Shown: piece after piece, positions 1 through 5,482 of the stretch
Layout of the letters: each line of letters opens with the position of its first letter
Position numbering within the stretch: position 1 is the first letter of the stretch
Assembly: GCA_013812565.1 (NCBI GenBank)
Contig: JACCTF010000533.1
Span: 1-5,482, forward strand
Source: Pyrinomonadaceae bacterium
GTDB lineage: Bacteria > Acidobacteriota > Blastocatellia > Pyrinomonadales > Pyrinomonadaceae
Length of the DNA stretch: 5,482 nt
Reading direction: 5' to 3'
Made by a program: the position numbers and the translations under genes
Notes under the pieces: model-generated
Told to the model about the DNA's origin: nothing
Databases searched by the model: none
What the model saw: the letters and a program-made list of their open reading frames with translations, nothing else

Positions 1-1292
1 AGAAAGCGTTCGGTTTGCACGGCGCTGCCCTGAATCGCCCACCACGCTTGCGGCGCAGCCACGAGCAACGCCGCGGCGAAGAACGCAGCCCATGCCCGCC
101 ACCGCTGGAACAGCAGCGCCAAACACAGGCTTGTCCCCATCAACATGCCGAAGCTGTGAGCATGCACAAGCGGCAGCATCCCTGTGATCACCCCGGCGGC
201 GATCATGCGACGGATGGCCGATTGGTTAGCATCTGCCGCCGCTTGAGTTGTCACAAGCGAGGGCGCTGGACGGGCGTCTCTCTGATTCTGTTTACGCTTA
301 GTTGTATTTTCTGGACGAGGCGAGTTGCGTGACGCAGCTTCTTTGATCACATCTTCTGCGCCGGATATAACCCGCCACCATTGCATCATCACCAAAATGG
401 CAAGGGGCAACCCGAGCAGCAGACCGCGCTGCGGAACCAGCAGCACCGTCAGCGCATTACCCCATCGGTAAGCGCCGTCCGGCGTGATGGTGTAGTTGTG
501 CGGCAGTCGGGCAAACAGTTCCGCAATACCGGGATTGCTGACGCTGACATCTTGAATCAGCCGCGACCAACCGAGGCCGCCGCTGAGCAGCACCAACGCG
601 ACAGAGATTAATGCCGCAACCGGGTCGCCAGTCAGTCCTTTCGCCCAGCGGTGAAGCAACCCCACGAGCGCAAGCGCGAGCGCAAGATTCTCCCAAAATA
701 AAGCGCTTTCGAGAGAAGCACCGGCGCGTACGAACATGGCGGCCACAAAGTCTACGATGAACGGGTAAACAAGCCGCGCGCCAGCAAACTCTGGATGCTC
801 GGGCGGGAAGTTTTCGCCGTCCACAAAACCTGCAATGATCCCGAGATGAAGCGGCAAATCTCCGAGGTTGTGGTCAACGCCCGTGTAGATGCCACCAGCT
901 TGCACATACATCGCCTGTTTGAAAACCACCCACATCAACAGCGTAATAGCTCCGTAAGAGACAGTAAAAAAGATGGTGGAACTGTTGGGATGTAGACAAG
1001 CCTGTCTGATGGCCTGCGTCGCGGCCCGCATATCGATGCGCAGACGCTTCCTGATGTCTCTCTTTGTCAAGAGCAGCAGCGGAGAAGTCAGCGCCGCGCC
1101 AGCCAGACCGAGCGCGAGCGCTTTGAGACCGAGGTAAGATGCCGCCACAAACCCGATCATTCCGAGCGCGGCAAACCCGGTGCAGGTTCCGGCGCACACA
1201 CGCTCGATGAGCGGCGCATCCTTCTCGTAAAGATACGTTAGCAGCGTGCCGCCGGTGATCGCGATAAGCCACAGCGTAAAGGCGAAAGTCAT
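1..1292 (-). CDS. Polytopic membrane protein, GT-C glycosyltransferase-like, 3' end beyond the window
   Basis: Reading the reverse strand from the ATG at 1292 gives 430 codons without a stop, and the frame is still open at base 1, so the C-terminus is missing. An in-frame TAA lies four codons upstream, which makes this the first possible ATG; there is no clear Shine-Dalgarno. About ten hydrophobic segments are visible, roughly at residues 4-21, 36-54, 56-75, 107-125, 172-190, 197-214, 225-242, 282-306, 362-395 and 398-416. The loop after the fourth carries GVDHNLGDLPLH (138-149) and NFPPEHPEFAG (161-171). Acidic residues in an early extracytoplasmic loop are typical of GT-C enzymes that transfer sugars from lipid carriers, with D140 and D145 as candidates here. 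A hydrophilic basic loop (about 311-358) follows, then PLVHAHSFG (374-382). The overall pattern resembles uncharacterised GT-C-like proteins, but no substrate can be named, and a non-enzymatic membrane protein remains possible. It is divergent from ychF. Confidence 0.8.
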   Translation of the reverse strand, partial: MTFAFTLWLIAITGGTLLTYLYEKDAPLIERVCAGTCTGFAALGMIGFVAASYLGLKALALGLAGAALTSPLLLLTKRDIRKRLRIDMRAATQAIRQACLHPNSSTIFFTVSYGAITLLMWVVFKQAMYVQAGGIYTGVDHNLGDLPLHLGIIAGFVDGENFPPEHPEFAGARLVYPFIVDFVAAMFVRAGASLESALFWENLALALALVGLLHRWAKGLTGDPVAALISVALVLLSGGLGWSRLIQDVSVSNPGIAELFARLPHNYTITPDGAYRWGNALTVLLVPQRGLLLGLPLAILVMMQWWRVISGAEDVIKEAASRNSPRPENTTKRKQNQRDARPAPSLVTTQAAADANQSAIRRMIAAGVITGMLPLVHAHSFGMLMGTSLCLALLFQRWRAWAAFFAAALLVAAPQAWWAIQGSAVQTERF

Positions 1293-1310
1293 CAGTCTAT
1301 TTTATATTTT

Positions 1311-1349
1311 GGATTGGTGATTTGAGATTGCAAACTCGATTTGCGATTA
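1311..1349. repeat. AATC-type low-complexity intergenic repeat
   Basis: A run of short related words (ggattgg, tgatttgagattg, cgatttgcgatt) lies just upstream of the membrane-protein start, inside its presumed 5' untranslated region. The word cgatttgcg (1337-1345) recurs at 5446-5454, in a similarly composed stretch at the other end of the window. This looks like a copy of a dispersed low-complexity intergenic family; its function is unknown. Confidence 0.4.
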
Positions 1350-1381
1350 TGCCTTGTTCGTGGGTCGGGCGTCGGCCGTTT

Positions 1382-1410
1382 TTGCAGTTAAGTTAAAGCG
1401 GTTGGATTAT
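1382..1410 (+). promoter_or_regulatory. Possible sigma70-type promoter for ychF
   Basis: TTGCAG (1382-1387) and GATTAT (1405-1410) are separated by 17 bases, with four of six matches to each consensus. Transcription from here would leave a leader of roughly 180 bases before ychF that contains the inverted repeat at 1462-1543. It overlaps a candidate promoter on the other strand, so at most one reading may be real. Confidence 0.2.
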
Positions 1411-1434
1411 ACGCGAACATCGCTCGCTTTTTAC
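1406..1434 (-). promoter_or_regulatory. Possible promoter for the membrane-protein gene
   Basis: On the minus strand a perfect TATAAT -10 box lies at 1411-1406. With a 17-base spacer the -35 position (1434-1429) reads GTAAAA, a poor match. It lies about 114 bases upstream of the membrane-protein ATG. The call rests on the -10 box alone. Confidence 0.3.
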
Positions 1435-1440
1435 AAAGCG
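1425..1440. other. Short perfect hairpin in the divergent intergenic region
   Basis: CGCTTT, a four-base TTAC loop and AAAGCG form a perfect 6-bp stem. No T-run follows on either strand, so it is not a convincing terminator. It overlaps the -35 position of the minus-strand promoter candidate, so it could be a protein-binding dyad, but a stem this short can occur by chance. Confidence 0.25.
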
Positions 1441-1461
1441 CTTCTATGGCACTACTAAAAT

Positions 1462-1543
1462 CGCCAAGGCACCAAGGACGCCAAACGATGCAAGAGATCA
1501 TCAGAAACTATTCTCTCCTCTGTGCCCTTAACGGCTTGGCGGC
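1462..1543. repeat. Imperfect inverted repeat, 'CGCCAAGGCACCAAGG' type
   Basis: The left arm, cgccaaggcaccaaggacgcc (1462-1482), and the right arm, tgtgcccttaacggcttggcgg (1521-1542), are imperfect reverse complements around a roughly 38-base centre. The outermost CGCCAAG pairs exactly and the inner part only partly. The arms resemble a dispersed palindromic repeat seen between genes in several bacterial groups. It contains no plausible reading frame and sits in the probable ychF leader, ending about 54 bases before the start codon. Confidence 0.5.
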
Positions 1544-1585
1544 TACTTCGGTTAGACATACTTAATTTTCAGTCACTTAGTTTTT

Positions 1586-1590
1586 GAGGA
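1586..1590 (+). promoter_or_regulatory. Ribosome binding site of ychF
   Basis: GAGGA ends six bases before the ATG at 1597. It is the only convincing Shine-Dalgarno in the window, and it fixes the ychF start. Confidence 0.8.
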
Positions 1591-1596
1591 ACACTT

Positions 1597-2697
1597 ATGC
1601 TTCGTGCAGGGATCGTCGGTTTACCGAACGTCGGCAAGTCCACGCTCTTCAACGCGCTGACGGCGCAGCAAGCGGCTCTAGCCGCCAACTACCCGTTCGC
1701 CACCATCGAGCCGAACATCGGCGTTGTGGCGGTGCCGGACGAACGTCTGGAACCGCTCGCCAAGGTAGTTAAGACAACTGTGATTGTTCCCGCCACCGTC
1801 GAGTTTGTAGACATCGCCGGGCTTGTGCGCGGGGCGTCGAAGGGCGAAGGGCTTGGCAATCAGTTTCTCGCCAACATCCGCGAGACGGATGCGGTGATCC
1901 AGGTCGTTCGCTGCTTTGAAGATGAATCTGTGATTCACGTCGAAGGCTCGGTTGATCCGCGACGCGACGTTGAAACAATTCAGATCGAACTCGCGCTGGC
2001 CGATCTGGCGTCGGTTGAACGCCGCCGCGAACGCGCGCAGAAAACGGCGAAGAGCGGTGATAAAGTCGCACGCGCGGAGATTGACATTCTCGACAAAATC
2101 TTACCCGTTCTTTCCGAGGGTAATCCGGCGCGCGCCGTCGAATTCACTGATGATGAACGCACAATCGCTCGCTCGTTCTTTCTGCTCACAATGAAACCGA
2201 CCATCTACGCCGTGAATGTTGATGAAGCGACGCTCGGCAGCCCGGACGACAATCCGCATGTGCGCACGGTTCGTGAAATAGCCCGGCGCGAAGCCGCCGA
2301 GTGTGTCGTGATCTGCGCGCAACTTGAATCCGAACTCGTCGCGCTTGCGCCCGATGAACGACGCGATTTCCTTCTCTCGCTCGGCGTCGAGGGAAGCGGA
2401 GTTGATAACTTAATTCGTAGCGCTTATCGCCGACTCGGTTTGATGTCGTTCTTGACGGCAGGAGAAAAAGAGGTGCGTGCCTGGACTATTCCACAAGGCA
2501 CGCGTGCACCGCAGGCCGCAGGTACGATTCACTCAGATATTGAACGCGGCTTCATTCGCGCTGAAGTTGTCGGCTATGCCGATCTCATACGCCTCGGCTC
2601 GACAACGGCCGCGCGCGAACAGGGCCTGGCGCGATTGGAAGGCAAAGAGTACGTGATGCAGGAAGGCGATGTAGTGCATTTTCGCTTCAATGTGTAA
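1597..2697 (+). CDS. ychF: Redox-regulated ATPase YchF (OLA1-type P-loop NTPase)
   Basis: This is a complete 366-residue member of the universally conserved YchF/OLA1 family, close to the usual length of about 363. These are cytoplasmic ribosome-associated NTPases of the Obg superfamily, linked in other organisms to translation and the oxidative stress response, and they often prefer ATP to GTP. The P-loop is GLPNVGKS (8-15), followed by FATIEPN (34-40) and the G3 region DIAGLVRGASKGEGLGNQFL (72-91), with hydrophobic L76 where many GTPases have a catalytic glutamine. The G4 motif is NVDE (207-210), not NKxD, which matches the family's relaxed base specificity. A charged helical insert spans about 125-172. 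The C-terminal TGS domain (about 283-366) includes TAGEKEVRAWTIP, HSDIERGFIRAEV and the ending EGDVVHFRFNV. The ATG is supported by GAGGA six bases upstream. The gene stands alone, divergent from the membrane protein and convergent with the anti-sigma gene. Confidence 0.97.
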   Translation: MLRAGIVGLPNVGKSTLFNALTAQQAALAANYPFATIEPNIGVVAVPDERLEPLAKVVKTTVIVPATVEFVDIAGLVRGASKGEGLGNQFLANIRETDAVIQVVRCFEDESVIHVEGSVDPRRDVETIQIELALADLASVERRRERAQKTAKSGDKVARAEIDILDKILPVLSEGNPARAVEFTDDERTIARSFFLLTMKPTIYAVNVDEATLGSPDDNPHVRTVREIARREAAECVVICAQLESELVALAPDERRDFLLSLGVEGSGVDNLIRSAYRRLGLMSFLTAGEKEVRAWTIPQGTRAPQAAGTIHSDIERGFIRAEVVGYADLIRLGSTTAAREQGLARLEGKEYVMQEGDVVHFRFNV

Positions 2698-2805
2698 AAC
2701 GACCTTGCTACTTGCTCAGTATGCCGGCGAAATCAGGCTATCTCAGCAGAGACACATGTCTTTAATGTTGCACTCAACAGTCACACGCTATCAACATATG
2801 CCGCT
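2698..2805. other. Convergent intergenic gap with weak hairpins
   Basis: This gap separates the 3' ends of ychF and the anti-sigma gene. TGTTG (2766-2770) can pair with CAACA (2775-2779) around a four-base loop, or ATGTTG (2765-2770) with CAACAT (2792-2797). A further small dyad is agacacatgtct (2750-2761). None has a GC-rich stem followed by a T-run, so no intrinsic terminator can be called for either gene. Confidence 0.3.
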
Positions 2806-4152
2806 TTAACGTATGTGGTATGCGCGGTTCTTCCACACTAAGATGATTTCTCCATCAAGTTGTTTGACGATGCGACGCAGTTCGGGTTCCCCTGCAACCA
2901 AGGCGCGGTAAGGCTCCGACCCGCGCGCGATGTTGATCACGATCATTGATGATTTGTAGGCGGTGTCGATCCACTGCCTAGGCTGCTGGTTAAGCCCGCG
3001 ACGAAACTGGCGATCACCGCTGCGGCGTATCTCTGACGGAGCACCGGCAATCGACTCGTCTTTTTGCTTGAGCGTGACGACGGGCGCTCTGCTCGTTGCT
3101 CCACTCGTTGCCCTGCGGCGCGGCGAAACAGAGTTGGAATGCTGACCCTCTGCCGAAGCTGGAGGCGTGGCGGTACTTTCTCTAAAAGTCCCTAACTTTG
3201 CAGGCCCGGCTTTGCGTGCTTCAACAGCTTTTACTTCATCGTCTGACGCAGAAGAATCTTTAGCCGCTTGCGTGGCACTTCGACCACTAATCGGTAATTC
3301 TGTAATCCGCGCAGTCTCCTCATCTGATTTTACTTCCGGCACCCGCTGTGCTTTGTCTTCACTCGTTTCTGCGGTCGGCGGAGGTGCTGATAATCCGGCA
3401 ACCGCGGCAGGCGCAGGCTTGTTTGATGTCGGAGACAACGTCTCGGAAGTTCTCTCCCGAGGTTCGGGCACATGTGCTTCCGATGGTTTTTGTTGAACTG
3501 AAGCGTTGGTAGAACGTGTCGCTTGCGCGGCGTCGGGTAGTGAACCGGTATCTTCTTGATTAACGGAAGTGTTCGCTGTCATCTGTGCTGTAGACGACAT
3601 AGATGCGTTCATATTTGCATTCGTGTATGCAACAGAGCGAATTTCTGCTGCTTTTTCGGAACGGCTGGCGACAAGCGACTCGCTGCGACGGTTGCGCGTT
3701 GCGATGAACAAAATTCCGATCACAACGCCGAACAAAGCAAGAAGCATTGGCAACGCGAATCCAAGCGTGCGCGGAGCGAAGAACGACTTGAAGACATCGA
3801 CGAGACGCTCGCCCGACGAAAGCACTGGTGGAGTTCTCTGCGGCGCGGTGTGCTGCTCCGGTTCGCTTGCAATGCCTACGCTAAGTATAAGCGCCGTGGC
3901 GATCTTCCGGCACCTGTCGCAATCGGCGAGATGCACCGTATAGCGCACGCGCGTCGCCGCCGGCACAGCATTCTCCGCATAAGCGTTCAACTCGTCCGCA
4001 TCAAGGTGCAGGAGTTCCGCTGCGGTTTGGTGGTCCACGCCTTTTGAGCTTGTTTGTTCACCAAAGGCCACAGAACCGTGCACGTCTCGTTGCAAACGAC
4101 GACGCAGTAGTGAATCTACTTCTTTATCTAATTTATCTAAATCCGAATTCAT
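2806..4152 (-). CDS. Membrane-anchored zinc-finger anti-sigma factor (putative)
   Basis: From the ATG at 4152 this encodes 448 residues. A GTG at 4185 would add 11; neither start has a good ribosome binding site, so the ATG is preferred. The N-terminus is charged and helical (1-25). Next is a zf-HC2-like anti-sigma domain (about 40-85) with LNAYAENAVPA leading to HLADCDRC, which gives the H-x3-C-x2-C zinc motif (H74, C78, C81). One transmembrane helix lies at about 130-152. Residues 153-384 are a low-complexity Ser/Thr/Ala/Pro/Glu linker. The C-terminal 64 residues form a compact domain with IDTAYKSSMIVINIARGSE and GEIILVWKNRAYHIR. Family knowledge predicts that the zinc domain binds the sigma factor at the cytoplasmic face. 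The upstream co-oriented gene encodes a sigma factor, the likely partner. The zinc motif and helix are clear; anti-sigma activity is inferred. The linker makes it much longer than typical anti-sigma factors. Confidence 0.8.
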   Translation of the reverse strand: MNSDLDKLDKEVDSLLRRRLQRDVHGSVAFGEQTSSKGVDHQTAAELLHLDADELNAYAENAVPAATRVRYTVHLADCDRCRKIATALILSVGIASEPEQHTAPQRTPPVLSSGERLVDVFKSFFAPRTLGFALPMLLALFGVVIGILFIATRNRRSESLVASRSEKAAEIRSVAYTNANMNASMSSTAQMTANTSVNQEDTGSLPDAAQATRSTNASVQQKPSEAHVPEPRERTSETLSPTSNKPAPAAVAGLSAPPPTAETSEDKAQRVPEVKSDEETARITELPISGRSATQAAKDSSASDDEVKAVEARKAGPAKLGTFRESTATPPASAEGQHSNSVSPRRRATSGATSRAPVVTLKQKDESIAGAPSEIRRSGDRQFRRGLNQQPRQWIDTAYKSSMIVINIARGSEPYRALVAGEPELRRIVKQLDGEIILVWKNRAYHIR

Positions 4153-4252
4153 CTGTTTTATTGAAGGCGACGAGAACTTTCCCACCGCCTAACTGCATAA
4201 AGAACGCACTGCCTTTGCTCATCTTGCGGCAGACGCCAGAATAGTAATGGAG

Positions 4253-4410
4253 TAATGAGAAGTGATGAGTGATGAGACAGAAGCAGATACTTATCGTTTA
4301 CCACCCTCATCACTTTCTCAGGCCTTCTTCATCGACACTCATCGCTCGTTACTTTTTGCTACTCATCACTCATTACTCATCACTTTCCCCTCACTCATCA
4401 CTTCTCATCA
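4253..4410. repeat. TGATGAG heptamer repeats with a 20-bp inverted repeat
   Basis: The left arm (4253-4272) and right arm (4391-4410) are reverse complements at 19 of 20 positions, around a 118-base centre. In RNA from the minus strand the single mismatch becomes a G-U pair, so a continuous 20-bp stem is possible. The arms and parts of the centre are built from near-identical heptamers (tgatgag, taatgag). Ctcatcactttc occurs twice (4306-4317 and 4376-4387). The element fills most of the gap between the sigma and anti-sigma genes, and its right arm supplies the last codons and the stop of the sigma gene. No ORF in it looks real. Confidence 0.75.
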
Positions 4411-5314
4411 GCACGCGATGAAGATCAATCTCCAAATGCTCAGCGGCTTCGGCGAACGAGCGTTTTGTCTCCGGTAGCGTCCAGCCATTTTCCTTAATCA
4501 AGGTCGCTTCAACGTGATGTCTCACCTCGCGGTGCAGACGCGCGAGGCGGCGACTTGCCGTTGCTTCATGCACTCCCAATACCCGGCCAGCTTCGTGTAA
4601 GCGCAGATTGTCAAAGTAATAAAGTCTGATCAAAAGACGGTCCTCGGGGGCAAGTTCGCTGATGGCATGTGCGAGTGCGGCATCAAGATCGCGCGTGGTT
4701 TCTTGATCGCTGAGCGCGCGTTCAGGATTCGGGGGAGCGGCAACACAAAATCCATCTTCGCTGCTATGAGTTTCGTACGTTAAACGTTCAAAGTCGGTCG
4801 CGTCCTCCGGCTGAACCAACCGCGCCGAGCGGCGATGAATGTCCACGGCCAGTTGCCCAACTACGGCGCGCAACCACCCGCCGAGCGAGCCGCGCCCTGA
4901 ATAGTAGGCGAGCTTGCCTGCCGGCCTTCCCTGCTCATTTGTCCGCAAACCATGAAGTTCGGCCCAGATGGATTGTGTTAATTCTTCAGCTTCCGTCTCG
5001 CTCCGGCTATGAGAACGCGCCGCCGAACGCACCGTCGTTTGATACCGCGCCATCAAATCGCGCCAAGCCGCTTCATCGCCCCTCTCACAAGCAATCGCAA
5101 GGCATAGATCATCGGCATGAAGCGCTTCGAGAAACTCAGTGATCTCACCCGCCCGCGCGGTGGGTTGATCCCGCAGCAGATACTTATCAAGCGTCGCCTG
5201 TAAACGTACAGACACTACTGCCGCATCAAGGCCACGCGCGTTTGCAGCGCGCGCCAGCAATTTGGCGGCACTTCGACGCAGAAGTTCATTTATGTCCGTC
5301 TTTCTCCACCTCAT
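4391..5314 (-). CDS. RNA polymerase sigma-70 family (ECF-like) sigma factor
   Basis: From the ATG at 5314 this encodes 307 residues; a GTG at 5329 would add five. Neither has a clear Shine-Dalgarno. Sigma region 2 spans about 70-165, with GDEAAWRDLMARYQ (79-92), EAEELTQSIWAEL (108-120) and the region 2.3-2.4 segment GRGSLGGWLRAVVGQLAVDIHRR (140-162), expected to bind core polymerase and melt the -10 element. Region 4 spans about 205-270, with ELAPEDRLLIRLYYFDNLRL and the helix-turn-helix GRVLGVHEATASRRLARLHR (243-262), which would read the -35 element. No region 3 is apparent, as in ECF factors. At 307 residues it is well above the usual ECF length of about 160-210 because of a roughly 65-residue N-terminal extension and a tail of about 35 residues. 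The anti-sigma gene follows on the same strand. The last codons lie inside a repeat. Confidence 0.88.
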   Translation of the reverse strand: MRWRKTDINELLRRSAAKLLARAANARGLDAAVVSVRLQATLDKYLLRDQPTARAGEITEFLEALHADDLCLAIACERGDEAAWRDLMARYQTTVRSAARSHSRSETEAEELTQSIWAELHGLRTNEQGRPAGKLAYYSGRGSLGGWLRAVVGQLAVDIHRRSARLVQPEDATDFERLTYETHSSEDGFCVAAPPNPERALSDQETTRDLDAALAHAISELAPEDRLLIRLYYFDNLRLHEAGRVLGVHEATASRRLARLHREVRHHVEATLIKENGWTLPETKRSFAEAAEHLEIDLHRVLMRSDE

Positions 5315-5329
5315 CAGAGCTGAAGACAC

Positions 5330-5482
5330 TCCATCTATTAAATTAATGTATCACAAAGCTTTCGCGTGCAACTCCCTAATCTTGATCTTTGACACTCCTT
5401 GCGCGCGTGAGATAGAGTTTGGAGAAATTTTAGATTTTTGATTGCCGATTTGCGTATGGAATCAAGAAGTTAAAACGTGATC
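5330..5482. other. Upstream region of the sigma gene
   Basis: No coding sequence is seen. A second AATC-type repeat stretch lies at 5428-5454 and shares cgatttgcg with 1337-1345. On the minus strand TTGCAC followed 18 bases later by ATTAAT is a weak candidate promoter for the sigma gene. On the plus strand a perfect TTGACA lies at 5389-5394, with GATAGA 16 bases further on, which could serve a gene beyond the right edge. Neither promoter is firm. Confidence 0.3.

Noticed and set aside
665..685. Direct repeat gagcgcaag-cgc-gagcgcaag
   Set aside because: It encodes alternating Leu/Ala in a membrane helix, so codon reuse explains it.
15..995. Plus-strand open frames at 15-332, 381-611 and 795-995
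   Set aside because: They lie antisense to the continuous 430-codon membrane-protein frame. Their products are rich in His, Arg and Gln with no recognisable domain, as expected of shadow frames.
874..1272. Minus-strand 132-residue frame
   Set aside because: It is on the same strand as the membrane-protein gene but in another frame, and its Arg/His/Ala-rich product has no domain or membrane pattern.
2750..2797. Intrinsic terminator between ychF and the anti-sigma gene
   Set aside because: Stems are only 5-6 bp, AT-rich, and not followed by a T-run on either strand.
3556..4047. Plus-strand 163-residue frame opposite the anti-sigma gene, and others nearby
   Set aside because: The opposite frame carries the zinc motif, transmembrane helix and conserved-looking ends. 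The plus-strand product is a Cys/Arg-rich shadow without a ribosome binding site.
4241..4410. CRISPR array
   Set aside because: The repeats are 7-12 bases and contiguous or irregular. There are no uniform repeats of 23-37 bases with spacers and no cas gene.
4262..4477. Plus-strand 71-residue frame across the repeat gap
   Set aside because: It is composed largely of translated heptamer repeat (Ser/His/Leu) and overlaps the sigma gene end. Nothing supports translation.

Overview
This 5.5 kb window holds four protein genes, one of them cut by the window edge, separated by repeat-bearing intergenic DNA. No tRNA, rRNA, CRISPR array, transposase or phage gene is visible. The moderately GC-rich composition, the protein types (a large ECF-like sigma factor with a long zinc-finger anti-sigma partner, and a polytopic GT-C-like membrane protein) and the dispersed intergenic repeats suggest Acidobacteriota, possibly Blastocatellia. 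That placement is inference from general resemblance and is not proven by any marker here.

Layout. (1) Bases 1-1292, minus strand: an open frame of 430 codons that runs off the left edge and encodes a multi-spanning membrane protein resembling GT-C glycosyltransferases. (2) 1293-1596: a divergent intergenic region with possible promoters for both flanking genes, an AATC-type low-complexity repeat, a small perfect hairpin, and an imperfect inverted repeat of the 'CGCCAAGGCACCAAGG' type. (3) 1597-2697, plus strand: ychF (OLA1-type P-loop NTPase), complete, with a good ribosome binding site. (4) 2698-2805: a short convergent gap with only weak hairpins. (5) 2806-4152 (or 4185), minus strand: a membrane-anchored anti-sigma factor with an H-x3-C-x2-C zinc motif, one transmembrane helix, a long low-complexity linker and a compact C-terminal domain. 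(6) 4153-4390: a gap with TGATGAG heptamer repeats, including a 20-bp inverted repeat (19/20) whose right arm carries the sigma gene's stop codon. (7) 4391-5314 (or 5329), minus strand: the sigma factor, upstream of its likely regulator. (8) 5330-5482: the sigma gene's upstream region.

How the parts work together. The sigma and anti-sigma genes are co-oriented and probably form one regulatory module. The cytoplasmic zinc domain would hold the sigma factor, and the transmembrane helix could link it to a C-terminal domain outside the membrane. The repeat between the two genes could affect their relative expression. ychF and the membrane protein look like unrelated neighbours. The most unusual items are the uncharacterised anti-sigma C-terminal domain, the extended sigma factor, and the repeat that has become part of the sigma coding sequence.
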